Source: Atlantibacter hermannii
GTDB lineage: Bacteria; Pseudomonadota; Gammaproteobacteria; Enterobacterales; Enterobacteriaceae
NCBI RefSeq assembly: GCF_009907385.1
Contig: NZ_JAAATR010000105.1
Location: 96,385 to 160,384, forward strand
DNA: 64,000 nt
Direction: 5' to 3'
Position numbers and translations under genes: made by a program
Notes under the pieces: generated by a model
What the model saw: only the letters and a program-made list of their open reading frames with translations
The model's database searches: none
Told to the model about the DNA's origin: nothing
Shown: one piece after another, positions 31,262 to 41,088 of the stretch
Position numbering within the stretch: the stretch's first letter is position 1
Layout of the letters: each line of letters opens with the position of its first letter

Positions 31262-31835
31262 GGATGGCACCTTGAATAGTTGGTTTACATATTACGCAGC
31301 GCCTGACGGCACGCGTTGATGCGCACGAACATATGAGGTTTGGCTTCCTTTTAAGCCATAGACTGCCGGTTAGAGTGATACGTCGGCGATCCGCCGTATC
31401 AAACACATCGGTAAATAGCGCGAAATCGGGAAAATTGATGGTGAAGAATGCGTTACCGGAAGAGGGCTCACCCGGTGAGAGTGTGAAACGTTGAAAAAGG
31501 GTTTGTCCATTACAGGACGCTGTCATCCGCGATCTCCATAGTGAATCCAGGTTCACAACCGGGAACTCCCGCACAACTTATCTCTACACTAAAAATTAGC
31601 ATAACTACAACAAATATTTTACTTATCGACAACGATTCTTCAAATCTGCTGATGTGACAGTTATGACAGGGAAATTTTACAGATTTATTTCAACCGGATA
31701 GGCATACAAAAAATTTATGGATTAATCGTTAGCAAATGAAAAATTTAGGCCCGGTGTCGTCGGCCCGCCGCCGTTTCATCCCTAACAGTCAGCCGGGAAA
31801 TCCCGGCTGACTGTTTCATTATGGTGTTAAATCGA
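31262..31835. other. phoH upstream region (574 bases, no gene)
   Basis: A gene-free gap between phoH and putP. On the minus strand CTGTCAT-AA-CTGTCAC (31669-31654) resembles two Pho-box halves, but the repeat spacing is 9 rather than the usual 11. E. coli has efeU-efeO-efeB in this place; no remnant of those genes was recognised. The minus-strand frames here show no family features. Confidence 0.6.
31784..31815 (-). terminator. putP terminator
   Basis: AACAGTCAGCCGGGA (31784-31798) pairs exactly with TCCCGGCTGACTGTT (31801-31815), a 15-bp stem with a 2-base loop, 20 bases past the putP stop. There is no long T-run, but stem strength is high. Confidence 0.7.
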
Positions 31836-33344
31836 TTACTGCGCCTGAAGTTTTGACGGAGCCGGAGAATGATAAACATCATCCGCCTTTTCAAAGCGTT
31901 CGATCATGGTTTTTGACGGCGCTTTGCCCATCAGGCTGACCACCACGATCCCGAGCGTGGCGAAGATAAAGCCTGGAATGATTTCATACAGGTTAAACCA
32001 GGCAAACTGTTTCCAGACGATGACCGTCACCGCACCGATAATCATCCCTACCAGCGCGCCGTTACGGGTCATGCGCGACCACAGAACCGAGAGCAGCACT
32101 ACCGGACCAAACGCCGCGCCGAAGCCTGCCCACGCGTAGCTGACCAGGCCGAGTACGCGGTTTTCCGGGTTGGCCGCCAGCGCAATCGCCACCAGCGCCA
32201 CCACCAGCACCATCAGACGCCCCACCCACACCAGTTCACGCTGGCTGGCATGTTTGCGGAAAAACGCTTTATACAGGTCTTCCGTGATGGCGCTGGAGCA
32301 CACCAGCAACTGGCAGCTCAGGGTAGACATCACTGCCGCCAGGATAGCGGACAGCAGGATCCCGGCAATCCACGGGTTAAACAGGATCTGCGCCAGTTCG
32401 ATAAACACGCGCTCGCTGTTCTGGTTAACCGCAGTGGCCAGCGCCGGGTTATTGGTGAAGTAAGCGATGCCAAAGAAGCCCACCGCTACCGCGCCCGCCA
32501 GGCACAGGATCATCCAGGTCATGCTGATACGGCGCGCGTTAACGATGGTGTGATGGGAATCCGCCGCCATAAAGCGCGCCAGGATGTGCGGCTGACCGAA
32601 GTAGCCCAGCCCCCAGCCCATCAGCGAAATGATCGCCACCAGGTTAAGGCCTTTCAGCATATCGACGTTTTCGATGCTCTTTTGTTTGATCACTTCCATC
32701 GAATCGCCCAGGCCGCCCACCGCGAAGATAACGATAACCGGCGTCAGGATCAGCGCAAAAATCATCAGGCTGGCCTGCACGGTATCGGTCCAGCTCACCG
32801 CCAGGAAACCGCCGATAAAGGTGTAAAGGATGGTCGCGGCCGCGCCGGCCCACAGCGCCGTTTCGTAGCTCATGCCAAAGGTGCTTTCGAACAGGCGCGC
32901 GCCTGCCACAATGCCGGATGCGCAATAGATGGTGAAGAACACCAGAATCACCACCGCAGAGATGATGCGCAGAACGCGGCTGTTATCATCAAAGCGCCCG
33001 GTGAAATAATCCGGTAACGTTAAGGCGTTATTGTTGTACTCGGTGTGGACGCGCAGACGCCCGGCCACCAGCTTCCAGTTGATCCAGGCGCCCACGGTCA
33101 GGCCGATGGCGATCCAGCTCTCGGAGATCCCGGCGATAAAAATCGCGCCTGGCAAGCCCATCAGCAGCCAGCCGGACATATCTGACGCCCCGGCGGACAG
33201 CGCGGTGACCAGGCTGCCGAGACGGCGTCCGCCGAGGATATAGTCATCAAAGTTTTTGGTCGAACGCCAGGCGATAAACCCTATCAATATCATGCCAAAG
33301 ATATAAATCAGGAAAGTCACCACCATAGGTGTGCTTGTCATCAT
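31836..33344 (-). CDS. putP: PutP, sodium/proline symporter
   Basis: A 502-aa sodium:solute symporter with 13 TM helices, collinear with E. coli PutP. The sodium-site serine region SAGASDMSGWLLMGLPG (TM2) and AAVMSTLSCQLL (TM9, with the Ser-Thr pair) are conserved. Start ATG33344 aligns with the E. coli start. It imports proline for PutA, transcribed divergently from it across a shared operator region. Confidence 0.97.
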   Translation of the reverse strand: MMTSTPMVVTFLIYIFGMILIGFIAWRSTKNFDDYILGGRRLGSLVTALSAGASDMSGWLLMGLPGAIFIAGISESWIAIGLTVGAWINWKLVAGRLRVHTEYNNNALTLPDYFTGRFDDNSRVLRIISAVVILVFFTIYCASGIVAGARLFESTFGMSYETALWAGAAATILYTFIGGFLAVSWTDTVQASLMIFALILTPVIVIFAVGGLGDSMEVIKQKSIENVDMLKGLNLVAIISLMGWGLGYFGQPHILARFMAADSHHTIVNARRISMTWMILCLAGAVAVGFFGIAYFTNNPALATAVNQNSERVFIELAQILFNPWIAGILLSAILAAVMSTLSCQLLVCSSAITEDLYKAFFRKHASQRELVWVGRLMVLVVALVAIALAANPENRVLGLVSYAWAGFGAAFGPVVLLSVLWSRMTRNGALVGMIIGAVTVIVWKQFAWFNLYEIIPGFIFATLGIVVVSLMGKAPSKTMIERFEKADDVYHSPAPSKLQAQ

Positions 33345-33769
33345 GCAAATCTCTCCAAATGGGATCCCGCACGGTGTTACCCGTACGTTTATTGGCCGCC
33401 GGAACGCAGCAGCTTCGTTATAGTCACTCTTAAAGGAGCAGTATCCTGCCGTAAGCGGTTTTCATTCACAATCGATTTAACACCTCATTCACAACAAATT
33501 CACCCCAGTAACTGCGCGTCTTTTTCAGAGGTTGCACTTGCTCACGCTTTTCGCCGGTTGCACCCGGTAAAAGTGTTAAGTCGCCCGTATTTATCAGGCT
33601 ACCGCGGCGAATGTGTTTTTGATCATCACGTTTTCTTATTTAACAATTCATTCATTTTTTGGCTTGCTACTCAGGTCACATTTAACATGGTTGCACAAAG
33701 TTGCAACATGTTGGATATTGCCGGTACTTGATTACAAAACAGCAATAATTAAACACGGGAGTTAACAAC
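33345..33769. promoter_or_regulatory. putP-putA divergent control region with PutA operators
   Basis: A 425-base gap with GTTGCA, the hexamer recognised by the PutA ribbon-helix-helix domain, at 33531-33536, 33557-33562, 33690-33695 and 33700-33705, and its complement at 33702-33707. In E. coli PutA represses both put genes from such sites when proline is absent. The two at 33690-33707 are clustered next to the putA start. Confidence 0.82.
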
Positions 33770-36700
33770 ATGGGCACCACTACCATGGGCGTTAAACTGG
33801 ATGACGCGACGCGGGAGCGCATTAAATCTGCCGCATCGAAAATTGACCGCACGCCCCACTGGCTGATCAAGCAGGCCATCTTTAATTACCTTGAGCGACT
33901 GGAAAATAACGATACCCTGCCTGAGCTGCCTGCCCTGCTGGCAGGCGCGGCCAATGAGAGCGAAGACGCGCTCAGCGCGGCGGGCGAAGAGAATCATCAG
34001 CCGTTCCTGGAATTTGCCGAGCAGATCCTGCCGCAGTCGGTGAACCGCGCGGCGATCACCGCCGCATGGCGTCGTCCGGAAACTGACGCCGTGCCCATGT
34101 TGCTGGAACAGGCGCGCTTAACGCCGGAGATGTCCAGCCAGACGCATCAGCTGGCCTGGAAACTGGCGGATAAATTGCGTAACCAGAAGACCGCCACCGG
34201 TCGCGCAGGTATGGTGCAAAGCCTGTTGCAGGAATTCTCCCTTTCGTCTCAGGAAGGCGTAGCGCTGATGTGCCTCGCGGAAGCCCTGCTGCGTATTCCC
34301 GATAAGGCCACCCGCGACGCGTTAATCCGCGACAAAATCAGCAACGGCAACTGGCAATCCCATATTGGCCGCAGCCCGTCGCTGTTTGTTAATGCCGCCA
34401 CCTGGGGGCTACTGTTTACTGGCCGCCTGGTCTCCACCCATAACGAAGCCAACCTGTCGCGCTCGCTCAACCGCATTATCGGCAAGAGCGGCGAGCCGCT
34501 GATCCGCAAGGGCGTGGATATGGCGATGCGCCTGATGGGCGAACAGTTTGTTACCGGGGAAACCATCGCCGAAGCGCTGGCCAACGCCCGCAAGCTGGAA
34601 GAAAAAGGTTTCCGCTACTCCTACGACATGCTCGGCGAAGCCGCGCTGACCGCCGCCGACGTGCAAGCCTATATGGTCTCCTACCAGCAGGCGATCCACG
34701 CCATCGGCAAAGCCTCCAACGGTCGCGGTATTTATGAAGGCCCGGGGATCTCCATCAAATTGTCGGCACTGCACCCGCGCTACAGCCGCGCCCAGTACGA
34801 CCGGGTGATGGAAGAACTTTATCCGCGCCTGAAATCCCTGACCCTGCTGGCGCGCCAGTATGACATCGGTATTAACATCGACGCCGAAGAAGCCGATCGG
34901 CTGGAGATCTCCCTCGATCTGCTGGAAAAACTGTGCTTCGAACCGGAACTGGCGGGCTGGAACGGCATCGGCTTCGTGATCCAGGCGTATATGAAGCGCT
35001 GCCCGTTCGTGATCGACTACCTGATCGACCTGGCGACCCGCAGCCGCCGCCGTCTGATGATCCGCCTGGTGAAAGGCGCGTACTGGGACAGCGAAATCAA
35101 ACGCGCCCAGGTGGAAGGGCTGGAAGGCTATCCGGTGTATACCCGCAAGGTGTATACCGACGTCTCCTACCTTGCCTGCGCCAAAAAACTGCTGGCGGTG
35201 CCAAACCTGATTTACCCGCAGTTCGCCACCCACAACGCCCACACCCTGGCGGCCATCTATCATCTGGCCGGGCAGAACTACTATCCAGGCCAGTACGAGT
35301 TCCAGTGCCTGCACGGCATGGGCGAACCGCTGTACGAACAGGTGGTAGGCAAAGTGGCTGACGGCAAACTCAACCGTCCGTGCCGCATTTACGCGCCGGT
35401 GGGCACCCATGAAACGTTGCTGGCGTATCTGGTGCGCCGCCTGCTGGAAAACGGCGCTAATACCTCCTTCGTTAACCGCATCGCCGATACCACGCTGCCG
35501 CTGGATGAGCTGGTGGCCTGCCCTGTCGCCGCCGTTGAAAAACTGGCGGCCCAGGAGGGGATCCCCGGCCTGCCGCATCCGAAAATTCCGCGTCCGGTGG
35601 ATCTGTACGGCAATGGCCGCGCCAACTCTGCCGGTCTGGATCTGGCAAACGAACACCGTCTGGCGTCGCTCTCTTCCGCACTGCTGAATAGCGCCACCCA
35701 AAAATGGCTGGCGCAGCCGATCCTCGAAGAGGCCGCGCGCGACGGTGAGATGACCCCGGTGGTTAACCCGGCGGAGCCGCTGGATATTGTCGGCTATACC
35801 CGCGAGGCCACAGAGCAGGAAGTCAGCCAGGCGCTGCAAAGCGCGGTAAATAACGCGCCGATTTGGTTCGCTACGCCGCCGCAGGAGCGCGCCGCTATCC
35901 TCGAACGCGCCGCCGTACTGATGGAAGACCAGATGCAGACGCTGATCGGCGTGCTGGTGCGCGAAGCGGGTAAAACTTTCAGCAACGCCATCGCCGAAGT
36001 GCGCGAAGCGGTGGACTTCCTGCGCTATTACGCGGGCCAGGTTAATCACGATTTCGATAATGAAACCCATCGCCCGCTCGGCCCGGTGGTGTGCATCAGC
36101 CCATGGAACTTCCCGCTGGCTATTTTCACCGGCCAGGTGGCCGCCGCGCTGGCGGCAGGCAACAGCGTGCTGGCGAAACCCGCTGAGCAGACTCCGCTGA
36201 TCGCCGCCATGGGCGTGCGCATTCTGCTGGACGCCGGCGTACCGGCAGGCGTGGTACAGCTGCTGCCGGGCCGCGGCGAGACCGTCGGCGCGCTGTTGAC
36301 CGGCGACGAGCGGGTGCGCGGCGTGATGTTTACCGGTTCCACCGAAGTGGCGACGCTGTTGCAGCGTAATATCGCTACCCGCCTCGATCCGCAGGGCCGT
36401 CCGACGCCGTTGATTGCCGAAACCGGCGGGTTGAACGCCATGATCGTCGACTCCTCCGCCCTGACCGAGCAGGTGGTGGTGGACGTGGTGTCCTCGGCGT
36501 TCGACAGCGCCGGTCAGCGCTGCTCGGCACTGCGCGTGCTGTGCCTGCAGGACGACATTGCCGATCACACCCTGACCATGCTGCGCGGCGCGATGGCGGA
36601 ATGCCGGATGGGCAACCCGGAGCGCCTGACCACCGATATCGGCCCGGTGATCGACGCCGAAGCCAAAGAAAACATCGAGAATCACATTCAGGCGATGCGC

Positions 36701-37732
36701 GCCAAAGGTCGCCCGGTATTCCAGGCGGTGCGCGAGCACCAGGACGACGCCCGCGAATGGCAAAGCGGCACTTTCGTTAAGCCAACCCTGATTGAGCTTG
36801 AGCGTTTCGATGAGCTGAAAAAAGAGGTCTTCGGCCCGGTACTGCACGTGGTGCGCTACAACCGCAGCAACCTCGACGCGCTGATTGAGCAGATTAACGC
36901 GGCGGGTTACGGCCTGACGCTGGGCGTGCATACCCGCATTGATGAAACCATCGCCCAGGTCACCGGCAGCGCCAGTGTCGGCAACATGTACGTCAACCGC
37001 AATATGGTGGGCGCTGTGGTCGGCGTGCAGCCGTTCGGCGGCGAAGGCTTGTCCGGCACCGGCCCGAAAGCGGGCGGACCGCTGTATCTCTACCGTCTGC
37101 TGGCGAATCGCCCGGAGAATGCGGTGACCGCCACCTTTAATCGCGATAACGGCTTGCCGATGGACAGCCAGCTACGCACTGCGCTGCTGCAACCGCACGA
37201 GGCGCTGACCCAGTGGGCAACCAGCCGTCCGGCGCTGAAAGCGGTGTGCGAAGCTTTTGGCGCGCAGGCGCAAACCGGCGTGCAGCGCGTATTGCCAGGG
37301 CCGACCGGCGAGCGCAACACCTATACCCTGCTGCCGCGCGAACGGGTTCTGTGCCTGGCGGATAACGAAGAGGACGCGCTGGTACAGCTTGCCGCCGTCA
37401 CCAGCAGCGGCAGCCGCGCGCTGTGGCCGGAAGATAAGCTGCATCGCGAACTGGCCGGTAAACTGCCGTCCGCCGTTGCCCAGCGCATTGACTTCGCCGG
37501 CGCGGACTCGCTGATGAGCCAGCATTTCGACGCGGTTATCTATCACGGCGATTCCGACCAGTTGCGCACCCTGTGTGAAAACGTGGCGGCGCGCGACGGC
37601 GCGATTGTGTCGGTGCAGGGCTTTGCCCGTGGTGAAACCAGGCTGCTGCTGGAGCGGCTGTGGGTTGAGCGCTCGCTCAGCGTCAACACCGCTGCGGCAG
37701 GCGGCAACGCCAGCCTGATGACAATCGGCTAA
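33770..37732 (+). CDS. putA: PutA, trifunctional proline catabolic flavoprotein and repressor
   Basis: Oxidises proline to glutamate in two steps and represses put genes. It is 1320 aa, exactly the E. coli length. Ribbon-helix-helix at 1-47 (MGVKLDDATRERIKSAA), proline dehydrogenase about 260-610 (IRLVKGAYWDSEIKRAQ), P5C dehydrogenase about 650-1130 with PLIAETGG (catalytic Glu) and GQRCSALRVLC (catalytic Cys), and a C-terminal lid about 1130-1320. The first 1100 residues are near-identical to E. coli; the C-terminal 200 diverge. Followed by a strong terminator. Confidence 0.99.
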   Translation: MGTTTMGVKLDDATRERIKSAASKIDRTPHWLIKQAIFNYLERLENNDTLPELPALLAGAANESEDALSAAGEENHQPFLEFAEQILPQSVNRAAITAAWRRPETDAVPMLLEQARLTPEMSSQTHQLAWKLADKLRNQKTATGRAGMVQSLLQEFSLSSQEGVALMCLAEALLRIPDKATRDALIRDKISNGNWQSHIGRSPSLFVNAATWGLLFTGRLVSTHNEANLSRSLNRIIGKSGEPLIRKGVDMAMRLMGEQFVTGETIAEALANARKLEEKGFRYSYDMLGEAALTAADVQAYMVSYQQAIHAIGKASNGRGIYEGPGISIKLSALHPRYSRAQYDRVMEELYPRLKSLTLLARQYDIGINIDAEEADRLEISLDLLEKLCFEPELAGWNGIGFVIQAYMKRCPFVIDYLIDLATRSRRRLMIRLVKGAYWDSEIKRAQVEGLEGYPVYTRKVYTDVSYLACAKKLLAVPNLIYPQFATHNAHTLAAIYHLAGQNYYPGQYEFQCLHGMGEPLYEQVVGKVADGKLNRPCRIYAPVGTHETLLAYLVRRLLENGANTSFVNRIADTTLPLDELVACPVAAVEKLAAQEGIPGLPHPKIPRPVDLYGNGRANSAGLDLANEHRLASLSSALLNSATQKWLAQPILEEAARDGEMTPVVNPAEPLDIVGYTREATEQEVSQALQSAVNNAPIWFATPPQERAAILERAAVLMEDQMQTLIGVLVREAGKTFSNAIAEVREAVDFLRYYAGQVNHDFDNETHRPLGPVVCISPWNFPLAIFTGQVAAALAAGNSVLAKPAEQTPLIAAMGVRILLDAGVPAGVVQLLPGRGETVGALLTGDERVRGVMFTGSTEVATLLQRNIATRLDPQGRPTPLIAETGGLNAMIVDSSALTEQVVVDVVSSAFDSAGQRCSALRVLCLQDDIADHTLTMLRGAMAECRMGNPERLTTDIGPVIDAEAKENIENHIQAMRAKGRPVFQAVREHQDDAREWQSGTFVKPTLIELERFDELKKEVFGPVLHVVRYNRSNLDALIEQINAAGYGLTLGVHTRIDETIAQVTGSASVGNMYVNRNMVGAVVGVQPFGGEGLSGTGPKAGGPLYLYRLLANRPENAVTATFNRDNGLPMDSQLRTALLQPHEALTQWATSRPALKAVCEAFGAQAQTGVQRVLPGPTGERNTYTLLPRERVLCLADNEEDALVQLAAVTSSGSRALWPEDKLHRELAGKLPSAVAQRIDFAGADSLMSQHFDAVIYHGDSDQLRTLCENVAARDGAIVSVQGFARGETRLLLERLWVERSLSVNTAAAGGNASLMTIG

Positions 37733-37746
37733 CGCTTCGCTACCCT

Positions 37747-37774
37747 AAAAGCTCCGTTCAGGAGCTTTTTTTTT
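37747..37774 (+). terminator. putA terminator
   Basis: AAAAGCTCC, loop GTTCA, GGAGCTTTT followed by further T residues (to 37774), 15 bases after the putA stop. Confidence 0.92.
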
Positions 37775-37785
37775 GGGGATCGATC

Positions 37786-38187
37786 ATGACAAGAACAGGA
37801 ATAATGGTTATCGCGCTGCTGATGTCGTCAGCGGCGCTGGCGCAGGATTGCGAGAAAGCCGAAACGCAGCTGGAGCTTAACGACTGCGCGGCAACCGAAT
37901 ACCAAAAAGCGGATGGCGAGCTGAATGCCGCTTATAAAAAGGTGTACGCCCTCGCCAGTAAAGAGCAGCACGATTTGCTGAAAAACGCGCAAAATGCCTG
38001 GATTAAACTGCGCGACGCCGACTGCCACTTTATCGCCTCCGGCGTCGAAGGGGGCAGTATTCAGCCAATGATTTACAGCCAGTGCCTGACGGACAAAACC
38101 CGCGAGCGCAGCGCTTATCTGGAATCGATGCTGCAGTGCGGCGAAGGCGATTTAAGCTGCCCGTTACCGGCTGCGGCCAGCCACTAA
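37786..38187 (+). CDS. LprI-family (DUF1311) periplasmic protein
   Basis: A 133-aa secreted protein: signal peptide about 1-19 (ALLMSSAALA), then the lysozyme-inhibitor LprI domain with QDCEKAETQLELNDC, AWIKLRDADCHF and paired cysteines. Members of this family bind c-type lysozyme, but many are uncharacterised. It starts 12 bases after the putA terminator and its stop overlaps the convergent rutR stop by 4 bases. Confidence 0.83.
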   Translation: MTRTGIMVIALLMSSAALAQDCEKAETQLELNDCAATEYQKADGELNAAYKKVYALASKEQHDLLKNAQNAWIKLRDADCHFIASGVEGGSIQPMIYSQCLTDKTRERSAYLESMLQCGEGDLSCPLPAAASH

Positions 38188-38819
38188 CGGGGGCGGATAC
38201 CCGCGAGGATCATGCGCTGGACATTCTCCACCGTCTGCTGAAAAAAGGCGTCATCCTGCAAGGTGGCGCCGGTTACCGCTTCAACCTGAACCGAAAAATC
38301 CGCGTAGTGCTGGGTACTGGCCCAAATCATAAAAATCAGATGATGGGGATCGATTTGCGCCAGTTTGCCCTGCGCCACCCACCCGGCGACAATGGCCGAT
38401 TTCTCTTCCACCAGCGGTTTTACGTCCCCGGACAACTCGCCCATGAGCAGCGGCGCGCCCTGCAGCATCTCCATGCAAAACAGCCGGGAGGCTTCAGGAT
38501 AGTCCCGCGACACCGCCATTTTTAACCGTATGTATTCGCCGATGGCAGTCAGCGGCTCAAGATCGCTGCGAAACGCCCGCAGCGGCGCCAGCCAGATCGC
38601 CAGGATCTGTTTCAGCACCGCAATATAGAGCGCCTCTTTAGAGGGAAAATAGTAAAGCAGATTGGTTTTCGACACCCCTGCGCCTTCGGCGATGTGCTCC
38701 AGCGTCGCGCCGTGTACGCCATATTTCGAGAACTGGCTGAGGCCCGCCTGCAAAATGGCGTCCCGCTTCGCCGCCACCGCCTGCGAACGTTTCCCGGCGG
38801 GTTTCTTTCCCTGCGTCAT
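38184..38819 (-). CDS. rutR: RutR, TetR-family pyrimidine/purine-responsive regulator
   Basis: A 211-aa TetR regulator: helix-turn-helix about 20-65 (LEHIAEGAGVSKTNLLYYFPSKEALY) and ligand domain. Its WASTQHYADFSVQVEAVTGATL and C-terminal GIRPR match E. coli RutR closely. In E. coli RutR binds uracil and controls the adjacent rutABCDEFG operon. That operon is absent between here and ymdF, so RutR would act on remote targets or on the neighbouring transporter. 7 bases from the EamA gene, same strand. Confidence 0.92.
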   Translation of the reverse strand: MTQGKKPAGKRSQAVAAKRDAILQAGLSQFSKYGVHGATLEHIAEGAGVSKTNLLYYFPSKEALYIAVLKQILAIWLAPLRAFRSDLEPLTAIGEYIRLKMAVSRDYPEASRLFCMEMLQGAPLLMGELSGDVKPLVEEKSAIVAGWVAQGKLAQIDPHHLIFMIWASTQHYADFSVQVEAVTGATLQDDAFFQQTVENVQRMILAGIRPR

Positions 38820-38826
38820 GCGTTGA

Positions 38827-39744
38827 TTATCCTTCCGTCTGTTCCACGGCCTGCTCGCTGGCCGGTTTCTTTTTAAGCTTCAGTTCACTGACCAGCACGC
38901 CGAGCACGATGCACGCGCCGCCCAGCAGCGCAATGGCGGGAAGACGTTCCCCGGCCATGCGCCCAAAAATCCCGGCCCATACCGGCTCGCCGGTATAAAT
39001 TACCGTGGCGCGGGTCGGCGAGACGCTGCGCTGGGCCCAGTTCATGGTGACCTGAATAATGGCGCTGAAAATGCCTAAGCCCAGCGCCACCACCAGCAAT
39101 CCGGTGGAAAACGGCGGAACGCGCTCCCCCGCCGGGGCCATCATCATAAAAGACACCAGCGAAGCCGTGGCGAGCTGCACCACCGTGACGCGCTTGATGT
39201 CCACTTTTCCCGCCCAGGCGCTAATTAAAATGATCTCCGCCGCAATCGCCACTGCGCCAAGCAGGGTGATGATTTCCCTCTGGCCCATTTGCAGCACATT
39301 ACCCTCCGGCCCGGCCAGGAACACCAGGCCGATGAACGCCAGCGCCACGCCAATCCACGACATCAGCCCCGGCATTCTGCCCAGGCACAGCCACTGGAGT
39401 AGCGGCACCAGCGGCACATACATGGCGGTAATAAAGGCGGATTTGCTGCTGGGGATAGTTTGCAGCCCCCAGGTTTGCAAACTGTAGCCGAAGGCAATGG
39501 CAATGCCGATCGACACTCCCGCTTTCAGTTCAAGGCGCGTCAGCCCACGCAGCGATTTTATCGAAAGTAGCCCTACAGCCAGCGCCGCCGTAGCAAATCG
39601 CAGGCCGACAAAAAAGAACGGATCGCTGAGCGTTACCGCGTACTGCACGGCCAGAAAAGTACCGCCCCAGAACATGGTAATCAGGATCAGCAGGGCTTCC
39701 TGCGGCTTTACGGAGAATTGATAGCGTTGATGTAGCGAAGACAT
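38827..39744 (-). CDS. EamA/DMT-family transporter
   Basis: A 305-aa inner-membrane protein with ten predicted helices in two EamA repeats (ILITMFWGGTFLAVQYAV; IQVTMNWAQRSVSPTRATVIYTGEPVWAGIFG). It probably exports a metabolite or drug; the substrate is unknown. ATG39744 (MSSLHQRYQF) has only a weak ribosome site and a TTG ten codons upstream is possible. It occupies the place of the rut operon and ends 7 bases before rutR, so the two are probably co-transcribed. Confidence 0.88.
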   Translation of the reverse strand: MSSLHQRYQFSVKPQEALLILITMFWGGTFLAVQYAVTLSDPFFFVGLRFATAALAVGLLSIKSLRGLTRLELKAGVSIGIAIAFGYSLQTWGLQTIPSSKSAFITAMYVPLVPLLQWLCLGRMPGLMSWIGVALAFIGLVFLAGPEGNVLQMGQREIITLLGAVAIAAEIILISAWAGKVDIKRVTVVQLATASLVSFMMMAPAGERVPPFSTGLLVVALGLGIFSAIIQVTMNWAQRSVSPTRATVIYTGEPVWAGIFGRMAGERLPAIALLGGACIVLGVLVSELKLKKKPASEQAVEQTEG

Positions 39745-39808
39745 GAGAGCACCGAAAAATGTGACAGCTCTCAAGTTTGCGATGGATTGAAGCCCGGCGC
39801 AATGGCTA

Positions 39809-39837
39809 AAACGAAACCGCCGGTCAGGGCCGGCGGC
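39809..39837 (-). terminator. ymdF terminator
   Basis: CCGCCGG (39817-39823), 6-base loop, CCGGCGG (39830-39836). On the minus strand TTTCGTTTT follows. It sits 60 bases past the ymdF stop. Confidence 0.75.
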
Positions 39838-39898
39838 GATGCTGATTAACCCGGTTGAAGCGGAGTCAGGTCAATCCACAGTACTCAACGTCATCGGG

Positions 39899-40081
39899 CT
39901 ACTCGCTGTTGCCGCGATTCCCGCCATGACTGTTTTTACCCCCTTTTTTCCCCGCTTCTGAGGCACGTTGCGGGTCATTTTTAAAGTTCCCGCCGCTCGC
40001 CTGGCCGCCTTTACGGCCCGCTTCTGATGCTCTTTCACGATTTTCTGCAAAGTTGCCCGAACCACCACGATGGTTTGCCAT
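39899..40081 (-). CDS. ymdF: YmdF, small KGG-repeat stress protein
   Basis: A 60-aa hydrophilic protein with two KGG-type repeats (RASEAGRKGGQASGGNF and RASEAGKKGGKNSHGG), the family of E. coli YmdF/YciG and Bacillus GsiB. It begins MANHRGGSGNFAEN as in E. coli. Such proteins are linked to general stress (sigma S). Its function in the cell is not established. Confidence 0.93.
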   Translation of the reverse strand: MANHRGGSGNFAENRERASEAGRKGGQASGGNFKNDPQRASEAGKKGGKNSHGGNRGNSE

Positions 40082-40473
40082 GTCTAACCTCCGGTACGCG
40101 AAACATTAGTCTTCATTCAGTTTTAATGAAATAACAGCCCTGTTAGCCGCGGGTGACAAGAGAGACATTTCGTTTGCCGCGTAAGTTAAAGCCTAGTCCA
40201 CAAGCGGACACAGTTCCTGTTTGTGTAACATCCTGCAACATGCAACCCCTTAATCGGGTGATTATTAACCATTGTCATCAATAAATAGTTCTAATCAGTA
40301 CCAAAATTGGTCGTTTTTATATGTGAAAGAATGCAACAGAGCGGCAACGCTGACTAAGTTGTTATACATCAAGCAAAACCCCGTGAAAGTTGCACTCCTG
40401 GCGCAACGTCATATCTTTAAAAGAGGGCAACCTGGCGTTGCGAACACGATGTTGAACTCAGGAGTGACTGAAG
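40082..40473. other. ymdF-wrbA divergent gap (392 bases)
   Basis: A gene-free region with promoters expected for divergent ymdF and wrbA, both sigma-S genes in E. coli. I could not fix a promoter. AGGAGTGACTGAAG before ATG40474 is the wrbA ribosome site. The frame at 40272-40562 runs into wrbA in another phase and is not called. Confidence 0.55.
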
Positions 40474-41070
40474 ATGGCGAAGATTTTAGTGCTTTATTAC
40501 TCAATGTATGGACACATCGAGACCATGGCTCAGGCCGTCGCGGAAGGCGCGCGGCGCGTTGAAGGCGTCGATGTGGAAGTGAAACGCGTTCCTGAAACCA
40601 TGCCGCCCGAACTCTTCGCAAAAGCAGGCGGTAAAGCGCAAACCACGCCAGAAGCCACCGTACAGGAACTGGCGAACTACGACGCGATTATCGTCGGTAC
40701 CCCGACCCGGTTTGGCAATATGTCAGGCCAGATGCGCACCTTCTGGGACCAGACCGGCGGCCTGTGGGCCTCCGGCGCGCTGTACGGGAAAATCGCCAGC
40801 GTGTTCAGTTCGACCGGCACCGGCGGCGGCCAGGAGCAAACCATCACCTCCACCTGGACTACCCTGGCGCATCACGGCATGGTGATTGTGCCGATCGGCT
40901 ATGGCACCAAAGAACTGTTTGATATTTCACAGGTGCGCGGCGGTACACCGTACGGCGCCACCACCATTGCGGGCGGCGACGGCTCGCGTCAACCCAGCGA
41001 AGAAGAGTTATCCATTGCCCGTTATCAGGGCCAACACGTCGCCAGCCTGGCGGTCAAACTCAAAGGCTAA
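40474..41070 (+). CDS. wrbA: WrbA, NAD(P)H:quinone oxidoreductase
   Basis: A 198-aa flavodoxin-like FMN protein that reduces quinones by two electrons to limit redox stress. The FMN phosphate loop [10 protein letters not shown] follows the first strand, and [24 protein letters not shown] and [11 protein letters not shown] are family hallmarks. It is followed 18 bases later by yccJ, as in E. coli. Confidence 0.98.
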   Translation: MAKILVLYYSMYGHIETMAQAVAEGARRVEGVDVEVKRVPETMPPELFAKAGGKAQTTPEATVQELANYDAIIVGTPTRFGNMSGQMRTFWDQTGGLWASGALYGKIASVFSSTGTGGGQEQTITSTWTTLAHHGMVIVPIGYGTKELFDISQVRGGTPYGATTIAGGDGSRQPSEEELSIARYQGQHVASLAVKLKG

Positions 41071-41088
41071 AGGTACAGGAGAATATTG

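Noticed and set aside
34409..36931. 840-codon minus-strand frame opposite putA
   Set aside because: It is the GC-rich antisense shadow of a protein near-identical to E. coli PutA; no family features, His/Gln/Arg/Ala-rich as expected of antisense.
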